A stretch of 64,000 nt of DNA from Trichomonas vaginalis G3 (taxonomy: Eukaryota > Parabasalia > Trichomonadida > Trichomonadidae): assembly GCF_026262505.1 (NCBI RefSeq), contig NC_067207.1, positions 15,034,082-15,098,081 on the forward strand. The letters are read 5' to 3'. The translations under genes were made by a program, and so were the position numbers. Of this stretch, positions 37,455 to 45,255 are shown piece after piece. A model generated the notes under the pieces. The model was not told the origin of the DNA. It saw only the letters and a program-made list of their open reading frames with translations, and ran no database searches. Positions within the stretch are counted from its first letter, which is position 1; every line of letters begins with the position of its first letter.

Positions 37455-37585
37455 CATTGTTTTATAGAATTCTCTTTCTTTTCATATTTATCATTATTTT
37501 ATTACATTTTATTACATTTTCATATTTATCATTGTTTTGTATAATTCTCTTTCTTTGCATATTTATCATTGTTTTATTACATTCT

Positions 37586-37678
37586 CACAATATTAATGAT
37601 TACCCTCTTAGTATCGCGATCAAATCAAAATCAATAGAATTTGTCAAATTCTTAGTTGAACATGGTGCTGATGTTAAC
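37586..37678 (+). pseudogene. Ankyrin-repeat fragment 1 in the minisatellite
   Basis: About 31 codons encoding INDYPLSIAIKSKSIEFVKF and LVEHGADVN, matching the trichomonad ankyrin consensus. Flanked on both sides by 37-bp units, with no continuous gene around it. Confidence 0.65.
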
Positions 37679-38173
37679 ACAGCACTTGCTCTATTTCTTT
37701 TTATGTTTATCATTGTTTAATAATATTCTCTTTCTTTTCATATTTATCACTTGTTTATCACATTCTCTTTCTTTTCATATTTATCATTGTTATATGGGAT
37801 TCTCTTTCTTTTCATATTTATTATTGTTTTATAGAATTCTCTTTCTTTTCATATTTATCATTGTTTTATAAAATTCTCTTTCTTTTCATATTTATTATTG
37901 CTTTGTGATTTTCTCTTTCTTTTCATATTTATTATTGTTTTATAGTTTTCTCTTTCTTTTCATATTTATCATTGTTTTGTATAATTCTCTTTCTTTTCAA
38001 ATTTATCATTGTTTTATGATTTTCTCTTTCTTTTCATTTTTATCATTGTTTTATGATTTTCTCTTTCTTTTCATATTTATTATTGTTTTATAGTTTTCTC
38101 TTTCTTCTCATATTTTTTATTATTATATGGGGTTCTCTTTCTTTTCATATTTATCATTGTTTTATTACATTCT

Positions 38174-38266
38174 CACAATATTAATGATTACCCTCTTAGT
38201 ATCGCGATCAAATCAAAATCAATAGAATTTGTCAAATTCTTAGTTGAACATGGTGCTGATATTAAC
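38174..38266 (+). pseudogene. Ankyrin-repeat fragment 2 in the minisatellite
   Basis: Nearly identical to fragment 1, ending GADIN rather than GADVN. The flanking sequence, including an ATCACAATTCAATCAAGTTC stretch after it, recurs at fragment 4. Confidence 0.65.
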
Positions 38267-38539
38267 ATGAAACTTGTTCTCTTTCTTTTCATATTTATCA
38301 CAATTCAATCAAGTTCTCTTTCTATTCATATTTATCATTGTTTTTTTACATTCGCTTTCTTCTCATATTTATTATTATTATATGGAGTTCTCTTTCTTTT
38401 CATATCTATCATTGGTTTATATGATTTTCTTTCTTTTCATATTTGTTATTATTATATGGAGTTCTCTTTCATTTCATATTTATCATTGTTTTATAGAATT
38501 TTCTTTCTTTTTATATTTATCATTGTTTAATGAAATTCT

Positions 38540-38632
38540 TTCAATATTAATGAATGCCCTCTTAGTATCGCGATCAAATCAAAATCAATAGAATTTGTCA
38601 AATTCTTAGTTGAACATGGTGCTGATGTTAAC
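38540..38632 (+). pseudogene. Ankyrin-repeat fragment 3 in the minisatellite
   Basis: Same fragment with a slightly different start (NINECPLSIAIKSK) and ending GADVNMN. It is flanked by 37-bp units. Confidence 0.65.
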
Positions 38633-39013
38633 ATGAATCTTATTCTCTTTCTATTCATATTTATCATTGTTCAATGATATTCTCTTTCTTTTCATATTTA
38701 TCAATATTTTATTTCAATCTCTTTCTTTTCATATTTATCATTATTTTATTTCAATCTCTTTCTTTTCATATTCATCATTGGCTTAATACATTTTCTTTCT
38801 TCTCATATCTATCATTGGTTTATATGATTTTCTTTCTTCTCATATTTATTATTATATGGGGTTCTCTTTCTTTTCATATTTATCATTGGTTTATATAATT
38901 TTCTTTCTTTTCATATTTATCAATATTTTATACCATTCTCTTTCTTTTCATATTTATCATTGTTTTATTCAATTTTCTTTCTTTTCATATTTATCATTGT
39001 TTTATTACATTCT

Positions 39014-39106
39014 CACAATATTAATGATTACCCTCTTAGTATCGCGATCAAATCAAAATCAATAGAATTTGTCAAATTCTTAGTTGAACATGGTGCTGAT
39101 ATTAAC
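39014..39106 (+). pseudogene. Ankyrin-repeat fragment 4 in the minisatellite
   Basis: Near-identical to fragment 2 together with its downstream flank, at a distance of 840 bp, marking a segmental duplication inside the array. Confidence 0.65.
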
Positions 39107-39528
39107 ATGAAACGTATTCTCTTTCTTTTCATATTTATCACAATTCAATCAAGTTCTCTTTCTATTCATATTTATCATTGTTTTCTTACATTCGCTTTCT
39201 TCTAATATTTATCAATATTTTCTATAATTCTCTTCCTTCCCATATTTATCAATATTTTATAGAATTCTCTTCCTTCCCATATTTATCATTCTTTTATTGG
39301 ATTCTCTCTCTTTTCATATTTGATATTGTTTTATACAATTTTCTTTCTTTTCATACTTATCATTGTTATATGGGATTCTCTTTCTTTTTATATTTATTAT
39401 TGTTATATGGTATTCTCTTTCTTTTTATATTTATCATTCTTTTATTGGATTCTCTCTCTTTTCATATTTATTATTGTTTTATACAATTTTCTTTCTTTTC
39501 AAATTTATCATTGCTTTATTATATTCTC

Positions 39529-39918
39529 TTAAGGGTATAGTAAACTCAAAATTCTAGAGTTTTGAGAGTGCCAATAAACTCTATAGGCCTATATATATCT
39601 ATATTTTAAAGGAGAGGTTACGCCATAATATTTGATATTATAAATTATTAATTCAAAATAAAAGTAGAAAATGAAACTAATTTTATTCTAACCTATATAA
39701 ATATATCAATAATCTAAAATGATTATAGTCTGAACTATATTTTACCAGATTATCAAATATAAGAGAAATGAAATAAGGCATAAAAATATCATAGCATAAT
39801 TATTGGATAAATGCATTAATAAATTATTTATATCATAATGAGAAAAAATCAAAATAAGAAAATGAGCATAATAATAATTTAATTAAAAACAAAAACAATA
39901 AATAAAATGTAATTTTCG
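39529..39918. mobile_element. Left end and 3' non-coding part of a Kolobok-like DNA transposon
   Basis: The minisatellite ends sharply at TTAA (39529-39532) followed by GGGTATAGTAAACTC. This matches the TTAA target and GGG-type termini seen in Kolobok-like elements. A short inverted repeat (CTCAAAATTCTAGAGTTTTGAG region) follows close by. The rest is AT-rich 3' non-coding sequence up to the transposase stop codon. The matching right end is not found before the window closes. Confidence 0.5.
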
Positions 39919-40593
39919 TTAATCAAAGTCATCAATGTCTTCGTCTTCTGATTCCCATTCGGACTTGAAAACTTGATAATCTCCTCCTGGTACACTCTGA
40001 ATGGATTTTTTGTATTTGTTCTGTTTTTTAGAACCTTTTGTAACAGTTTTTTGTTTCAATATCATTTTGGAGTAACAATTCTCTTCAAATGATTTGACAC
40101 AATCTTCTGGAAGTGGGGGAAGATGTAATGCTTTTTGTATATCTCCGAGAAAATGCTCTGGATCATTCCATTCTAAGATTGCAACGTTAACTCTAATGTT
40201 AATGTTGTTCCAGGCTCTTGATTTGTCCAAATAGCATGCAATTTTGGAGTTAAACGCTTCATTCATGCAGGTAGATCCAATGGAAGAAACTTTGGAAACT
40301 ATGGGTGTCCATTTGTGAACCCAGTCATAGAGCATGAATTGAAGTTGGATCGAATTGACACCTTTTTGCCATTCAAAGCATTTGTAATTGTGCGGTTCGC
40401 AAAAAGAATGATTGCCTATGTAATGGTAGACACAATTCTCCCACATTTTCGTACGTTTGTCAATATTTTCTTCGGCAAAACATGACCAAAGCCACATACT
40501 TAGGCTTGCATTCAGACCCCAGAAAGGTCTCTCTATTTTTTCAATCTTCTGAGTCTTGTCGTTGAAAACTTCAACTGTCTTATGAGAAGCTGA
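39919..40593 (-). CDS. Kolobok-like DDE transposase, 3' half (interrupted by Maverick 2)
   Basis: This is the C-terminal portion, from SHKTVEVFNDKTQKIEKIER to the stop. It contains GSTCMNEAFNSKIACYLDKS, laid out like the last acidic motif of Kolobok-type transposases ('T...ES.N......K'), and an acidic tail ESEDEDIDDFD. The 5' half is at 62386-63008 on the same strand and in the same phase; Maverick 2 lies between them with a GCTGA duplication. Apart from that insertion the gene shows no damage and would encode about 430 residues. It could also be a domesticated host gene rather than a mobile copy. Confidence 0.65.
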   Translation of the reverse strand, partial: SASHKTVEVFNDKTQKIEKIERPFWGLNASLSMWLWSCFAEENIDKRTKMWENCVYHYIGNHSFCEPHNYKCFEWQKGVNSIQLQFMLYDWVHKWTPIVSKVSSIGSTCMNEAFNSKIACYLDKSRAWNNINIRVNVAILEWNDPEHFLGDIQKALHLPPLPEDCVKSFEENCYSKMILKQKTVTKGSKKQNKYKKSIQSVPGGDYQVFKSEWESEDEDIDDFD

Positions 40594-40786
40594 AGTTAGT
40601 ATGTGTAAGTTGGGTATGGTGGCACTGCGTTCATTCATACGCAATACTTGTGAATTTGACACTTTACAAAACCGTTAACGTATATTTTACAACATGAACG
40701 CAAAAACTAACTTAACCTTAAATATTTACAAAGCCGCCAACCATTTCACCTCACTAACGAACTCACTAATGAAAAAATAAACGTTC

Positions 40787-41071
40787 TCATAAATTTTCCT
40801 CAATATCTTCATCATCAGTGTTAACCCTATTGTAGTCATACTTGAAGCCATAAACTTTCTCTAACTTCTTAACGTACAATTTACATAACTTACCTTCGTC
40901 ATCGTATGGTTTAATGATATAACTATTTCTATCTTTATACACAGTCAATGAAAAGTCAACTGGTCTCGGATGTATTTGAAAGAACATGTTATGCTCAGGA
41001 AGGAAGAATAAATGTTTAAATGTATGTTTGTTATACTGTGGAATTCGAATGAGTTGCTTTTGTTCTGTCAT
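40787..41071 (-). CDS. Element 2: TIR-encoded 94-aa protein, left copy
   Basis: Starts MTEQKQLIRIPQYNKHTFKH and ends RVNTDDEDIEENL. The twin in the right repeat (61908-62192) has the same start, core (FKHLFFLPE.NMFF) and acidic end but about one residue in four to five differs in the middle. AAGTTTATTTTTATATAA precedes the ATG. Both copies stay open, so the divergence looks like that of two working paralogues. No family is recognised. Confidence 0.65.
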   Translation of the reverse strand: MTEQKQLIRIPQYNKHTFKHLFFLPEHNMFFQIHPRPVDFSLTVYKDRNSYIIKPYDDEGKLCKLYVKKLEKVYGFKYDYNRVNTDDEDIEENL

Positions 41072-41156
41072 TTATATAAAAATAAACTTAAAAATTAATG
41101 ATATCACCACTCCCACACGTATGAAAACATAGCACAAAAATAAATTTAGGTGAAGT

Positions 41157-41194
41157 GGTGAGATCTCACCTCTTTTTTCACCTGTTTTTTCACC
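41157..41194 (+). promoter_or_regulatory. Element 2: operator-like module, GGTG type, left TIR
   Basis: GGTGAGATCTCACC (41157-41170) followed by two CACC half-sites spaced 12 bp apart through T-tracts (to 41194). A further half-site lies 8 bp away on the other side. The geometry equals that of the TGTTAG-type modules inside both elements. It lies between the TIR-encoded gene and the next small gene. Confidence 0.65.
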
Positions 41195-41211
41195 CACTTG
41201 AATTCATTGCT

Positions 41212-41448
41212 TTATAACTCTCTTCCTTTCTCCAACTCTTCTAACTTCTTCTTAAGTTCAGCAATGTTGTCCTCATGAAGTTTAATCTTCCTTAATATAC
41301 CTTCTCTATCTAATGGTTGCTTTATCTTTCTAAACTGAACTCTACCATCCTTCATAGTATGGATGTAAAAACCTTCTGGAATAATTCCTGATTTAATGTA
41401 TTCTACCAAAAACTTTTGTTTCATTGCTTCAGTGACTTTAGTCGTCAT
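41212..41448 (-). CDS. Element 2: 78-aa coiled-coil protein with DGRV motif
   Basis: I chose MTTKVTEAMKQKFLVEYIKS as the start because AATTTTTATTTGATTGAA stands right before it. The centre (EGFYIHTMKDGRVQFRKIKQ) is the shared 'FY....DG.V..RK.K' element seen in the element 2 gene at 43999 and in the element 1 gene at 31917. The C-terminal half is a coiled coil (LHEDNIAELKKKLEELEKGR). The stop codon lies at the inner edge of the terminal repeat. Function unknown. It looks whole. Confidence 0.6.
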   Translation of the reverse strand: MTTKVTEAMKQKFLVEYIKSGIIPEGFYIHTMKDGRVQFRKIKQPLDREGILRKIKLHEDNIAELKKKLEELEKGREL

Positions 41449-41496
41449 TTCAATCAAATAAAAATTTTAATATTAAATAAAAATAACGTTATTTTT

Positions 41497-41937
41497 TCAG
41501 TAAGGAAACGCAGGAGTTTTACGATTTATTTGAGGAGTAGGTTCTGGTTTAAATGTTGGAGTCGGTTTAGGAGTTGACTTTTGAACAGGAGTTTGTACTT
41601 CCATAGGTTCAGGAGTCATTGAAGGTTTTGCTTGTGAAGGTGTTGGAGTTTGTTTAACTTCAGCTACTTCAGTATTATTTACAACATTTGCTTTATTTCT
41701 TTTCAACATCATAACTGCTCCTGCTGTAGCTAGCAAACCTAGTGGGAGACCATATCTTATATAAGGACTTGACCAAATGCTATTTTTGACAGGAGCTGGT
41801 GGAACACCTAACCTTGGTGAGACTGCTCTTTGCCATTGTGCAGCTCGTAAGAAATATTCAATAGGTGCTCCATAATCGTTTGGTAAAGTTTGTTTCATAG
41901 ATGGTGAAGGTTCACGAGAGCTTGATGAAGAACTCAT
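41497..41937 (-). CDS. Element 2: Pro-rich single-membrane-span protein
   Basis: The 146-aa product starts MSSSSSSREPSPSMKQTLPN. A single hydrophobic segment spans about residues 60-80 (YGLPLGLLATAGAVMMLKRN). The C-terminal 65 residues are Pro/Thr/Lys-rich repeats (TPKPTPTFKPEPTP). It follows the capsid gene on the same strand. A virion membrane or entry role is possible; no family is recognised. It looks whole. Confidence 0.55.
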   Translation of the reverse strand: MSSSSSSREPSPSMKQTLPNDYGAPIEYFLRAAQWQRAVSPRLGVPPAPVKNSIWSSPYIRYGLPLGLLATAGAVMMLKRNKANVVNNTEVAEVKQTPTPSQAKPSMTPEPMEVQTPVQKSTPKPTPTFKPEPTPQINRKTPAFPY

Positions 41938-41967
41938 TTATAAGCTTTAAAAATAAACGTTCATCCT

Positions 41968-43542
41968 TCATTCCTCACTGTCGTCCGTAGCTAAGTTATA
42001 GTCGTCAAGTCTTATTATTGGGATTCCATTAGCACGCACCTGAATGGCAAAGCAACAATCCCTCATAAATCCAATAAGTGGCTTTGGTACGTTTTCAGTT
42101 GCTAGTTCAATAGGTCCTTTAACAGACAATTTGTATGTTATTGGAGCAGTAGATGTTTGACCTTGCTGGAAGCAAAAGTCCACTTCAGTTGGAAAACCAC
42201 ATAAGAAATGTGTGTTGTCATAGCTATCCCATTTATGTTCCACACTACCATCATCCACCAATGACCTCATAACATCTTCATTAAATCCTATCATATCATT
42301 GTTTGTATTGCAGGCGTTCGCAACCATTTCATAAAATACAGGTCCATATGATTTTTCAGGTTCTGCAGGCATATTTCCATAAGCTCCCATGGAAAGCTGA
42401 AGATATTTAAACTTAGGGTTCTCAAAATTAACATAATAGTTGTCTTTCTTTCTAAATAGTGCCCAAATACTTTTAACATTAATAGGCGTATAAGCTGCTG
42501 TAAATGTTGCACTTGAACTATCTGTATTCTTTGAGAATGAACCGTCCATAGGAATCCAATCCATAACTTTAACAGGAAAACATAAAGCCTCGTTTGTATA
42601 ATGTTCTACAAGTTCTGTATAAATGTTAGGGTCTAAAGAGAATGACTTTGGATGAATGAAACATTCATTAAAATCCATCTTTGTTCGAAATAGTTGCTGG
42701 GTTACAGTTGTAATAGTAACTGTTCCACTAGCTTCTACTGACTTCGTTATCATAGTGAATGGTTCATTCCATGGAACAAATTTATTTGTCGGTGGATTTG
42801 AATCTGAAGCAAATGCAACTTTAAGAGTTGGATTGAAAGCAATGATATCATTTACAGATATAGATGTGCATTGTAAGGCGTCGCTACTGAACTTTACTTT
42901 AAGCTGAATGTTTCCTGCAAAAGCTGGAATAAATCGAATAGCTTCTAATGGAAGGAATCTTCTAACAGGAATTCTTAAACGAAGCTTAAAATCAAATGAT
43001 TTTCCTGCTGTAATTGGACCACTAACAATTTGTCCTGTTCTGCATGTTCCCGAATGACTCCATACATCTTCATGTCGAGTCTTTGAGAAAACATCTACTT
43101 TCTTTATTTGTTCGGTAGTTTGTGAGTTTGAAGTTATATATGCTTCTTCTCTTGCGTTGTCTTGAGAATATACGATACGACCATTTGCAAGGATTTGATA
43201 TCCAGCAACTGCATAGAAAGCGTCATCGAAACCAATCCAAAATCCTGGTGGGTTTGTTTTATTGGAACCTGAACCAATTTCTTTATCTACAATAAATTGA
43301 CCTTCCATTTTATACGTAATGAATGTATTGTAAAGGTCCAACATATTTTCACCAGGAGGTGAGAGATTGAATGTTACCCATGTGTTATCTTTAGCAGTTC
43401 CAGGTTGTGATGGAATCTTTGCGTCAGAATATTTTCTATTAGTGTCACCAATTTGAACTGCATTGTCTATGATATCAAAATATGAGCGAATCTGATGAAT
43501 ATGCTCTGCTGGAGTAAATTCATTTAGCTGTTCGTTCTGCAT
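41968..43542 (-). CDS. Element 2: major capsid protein, double jelly-roll type
   Basis: The intact 524-aa frame starts MQNEQLNEFTPAEHIHQIRS. Core strands LKLRLRIPVRRFLPLEAIRF and FAGNIQLKVKFS align with the element 1 capsid protein (LKLRVPLSSFLIFRFLRYLP, NWAGKISIELTP). Beta-rich sequence runs to the C-terminus, which ends in an acidic DDYNLATDDSEE. The length fits Polinton double jelly-roll capsid proteins, which build the icosahedral shell. ATATTTTTATCTGAAGTAA precedes the ATG, one of the best copies of the Maverick promoter-like motif. It looks whole. Confidence 0.8.
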   Translation of the reverse strand: MQNEQLNEFTPAEHIHQIRSYFDIIDNAVQIGDTNRKYSDAKIPSQPGTAKDNTWVTFNLSPPGENMLDLYNTFITYKMEGQFIVDKEIGSGSNKTNPPGFWIGFDDAFYAVAGYQILANGRIVYSQDNAREEAYITSNSQTTEQIKKVDVFSKTRHEDVWSHSGTCRTGQIVSGPITAGKSFDFKLRLRIPVRRFLPLEAIRFIPAFAGNIQLKVKFSSDALQCTSISVNDIIAFNPTLKVAFASDSNPPTNKFVPWNEPFTMITKSVEASGTVTITTVTQQLFRTKMDFNECFIHPKSFSLDPNIYTELVEHYTNEALCFPVKVMDWIPMDGSFSKNTDSSSATFTAAYTPINVKSIWALFRKKDNYYVNFENPKFKYLQLSMGAYGNMPAEPEKSYGPVFYEMVANACNTNNDMIGFNEDVMRSLVDDGSVEHKWDSYDNTHFLCGFPTEVDFCFQQGQTSTAPITYKLSVKGPIELATENVPKPLIGFMRDCCFAIQVRANGIPIIRLDDYNLATDDSEE

Positions 43543-43569
43543 GTATTTACTTCAGATAAAAATATCTAT

Positions 43570-43999
43570 TTACTTCATTATTCTCACTCTTCTTCTTGGA
43601 ATTCGTGGTGGAAGTTGTTTCTTGACATTTTCAATGAACTGTACATTCTCTTTTGTCTCAACTCTTTTCACTGGTGGGTCAGGGTTCTTTTGACTCGGTT
43701 TGCTTTTCAATGAAATTCACGAACTTTGCAATAAGCTCTTGGTTCGTTATTGAAAGTACATCTGGCTTCTTTTCTTCTTGTTCTATTGACTTTTCAGTTT
43801 GAATAGAAGGTTTTATATGGGCTTCACCCTCGGTGCCATGCACCTTAATGTTGTCGCTCTCTGCATTCGCTAATGGAACCTTTCTTTTTCTTACGTATAT
43901 TTTACCATCTTTACTCTGACTTACGTAATAGAAAGGATGTTGTATTCCTCTTGCGTCATTTAATATAATAGACTCTCGCTCTGATTTTGACAAGCTCAT
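43570..43999 (-). CDS. Element 2: basic-tailed protein with DGKI motif (broken)
   Basis: Starts MSLSKSERESIILNDARGIQ. Residues 21-40 (HPFYYVSQSKDGKIYVRKRK) carry the same short beta element as the genes at 41448 and 31917. The middle is acidic and helical, and the far C-terminus is Arg/Pro-rich (LPPRIPRRRVRI). It lies upstream of the capsid gene on the same strand. It reads as broken with about one break. Function unknown. Confidence 0.5.
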
Positions 44000-44044
44000 T
44001 TTACATCGGTTAAAGTTTTAATTTTGTTTTTTATCTGCAATCAA

Positions 44045-44305
44045 ATGACTCAGACAAGCCCTACGGACAAGACCCAAGGTGTCATAGATGTTGAAGCATT
44101 GAAGAAAGAAATTCGTGAGCAAATTTTATCCGAACTGAAGGAACAAAAACAAGAACAAAAGCCAGAGAGACCAAAGAGAAAACTTAGTGAAAAACAACTT
44201 GCTGCATTAGCTGCTGGAAGACAAAAGAACCCACGTTTGCTGGCGAAGAAAGCTAGAGAAGAAGCTGAAGCAAAAGCTAAAGAAGCTGAAGTGAAGAAAG
44301 AGTAA
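44045..44305 (+). CDS. Element 2: small basic nucleic-acid-binding-type protein
   Basis: I chose MTQTSPTDKTQGVIDVEALK as the start because TTTTTTATCTGCAATCAA directly precedes it. The 86-residue product is Lys/Glu/Ala-rich and helical, with a central KRKLSEKQLAALAAGRQKNP. Similar 'LSEKQLAAL..GR' strings occur in small basic proteins of large DNA viruses. A role in genome condensation or DNA binding is inferred from charge. It looks whole. Confidence 0.55.
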   Translation: MTQTSPTDKTQGVIDVEALKKEIREQILSELKEQKQEQKPERPKRKLSEKQLAALAAGRQKNPRLLAKKAREEAEAKAKEAEVKKE

Positions 44306-44329
44306 ATGGTTTATTTTTATCGGAACTAA

Positions 44330-44972
44330 ATGTATAGACAAATACCTTTATCTGTTGCGTTCAGTAGTGAAAACCCTGACGTCAAAATAAAGGGAACAGA
44401 GTAACGTTTAAGTTTCCAACAGACTGGATTGTGAACATAAATGAAGAGAAGTACATTGGCATAACATCTATGTATATAACACGTGCTTTTAGAAAGGTTG
44501 ACTTTATACTTCAAGTCGAGATAGAAAATGACGAACAGTCTTTAAGCGCCCAAAACATTCACATATACAAATACTTTAAAGACGATACAACATTGCAACA
44601 ATGTATGATTTCATTTAATGAGATGTTCGAGAAAAAGTTCAACATTGAAGTACAAACTTTACAGCCTTTACGTGAGTTTCTTGCACAACTGAAAGAAGAA
44701 GGTAGTCAGCCACAACTTATAGACTTTCATTATGAATTTAATGAAAATGAAGATGGAACTCATGACTGTCAGTTTGTTGTATTCTCACCATTCAATGAAG
44801 TCGCTAAAGAGAAAAAAATCCATTACGTATAAGATTTCAAATCTCTGAACCAAGTGATGATTTCAAGAATGTTTTCAATTATGATGCAATGCTTCCGAGG
44901 AAAAATGAATTTTCAAAGATTGTAACACCTGGCATTTGGATAGAAAGCAAGCTATATTATATTCAAACTTAA
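44330..44972 (+). CDS. Element 2: conserved Maverick structural-type gene (broken)
   Basis: The gene starts MYRQIPLSVAFSSENPDVKI right after TATTTTTATCGGAACTAA. The central part (FRKVDFILQVEIENDEQSLS) is beta-rich. The PTDWIVNINEEKYIGITSMY segment parallels those in the element 1 gene at 34759 and the second element 2 copy at 60145. The family is unknown but recurs in both elements among virion genes. It is broken, with about three breaks. Confidence 0.45.
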
Positions 44973-45210
44973 GTAAGGAGTTGAAAATGAGTCATACAAG
45001 AACTTCACCACTTCCTAACCCTAAATACTATAAATTAACTGGCTTCAATCGTGATTTTGGATAGACATGTTCTCCACTCATGACCATAAATGTCCAGTGT
45101 TCTTGCCTCCAGACCATAAGACTGTCTCTACATTGAAGCACAACTCTTAAACTTACCATCGCAGTATTGTAAAATCTACGCTAGCTTTATTTTTATCACG
45201 AATGACCTCA

Positions 45211-45246
45211 TTCATGACCTCATTCATGACCTCATGCTGACAAAAA
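45211..45246 (+). repeat. 12-bp tandem repeat, three copies
   Basis: Three copies of ATGACCTCATTC (the last slightly changed), in the short gap between the broken structural-type gene and the 3' end of the polymerase gene. Confidence 0.6.
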
Positions 45247-45255
45247 TAAATGACC

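Larger units (their letters stand above)
37454..39528 (+). repeat. 37-bp minisatellite, right part, with four ankyrin fragments
   Basis: This continues the array interrupted by Maverick 1, beginning with the right copy of TCATTG. Roughly 45 imperfect 37-bp units are broken up by four nearly identical fragments of about 93 bp that encode INDYPLSIAIKSKSIEFVKF followed by LVEHGADVN, part of an ankyrin repeat. Fragments two and four sit in blocks about 840 bp apart that also share flanking sequence, so a larger segmental duplication is superimposed. The array stops where a TTAA-GGG transposon end begins. Confidence 0.8.
40594..41228. repeat. Left terminal inverted repeat of element 2
   Basis: About 635 bp that match the right end in reverse. 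The outer 190 bp and the inner 150 bp are almost identical between ends, whereas the small gene in the middle differs at many positions. It contains the operator-like module at 41157-41194. Confidence 0.85.

Noticed and set aside
37454-39528. Possible CRISPR-like array because of regular short repeats
   Set aside because: The units are head-to-tail with no unique spacers, in a eukaryotic context and without cas genes. It is a minisatellite.
37457-39557. Overlapping Phe/Ile/Leu-rich frames that look like membrane proteins
   Set aside because: They are translations of the 37-bp minisatellite in all three frames, with the same peptide repeating at 37-codon spacing; there is no independent coding evidence.
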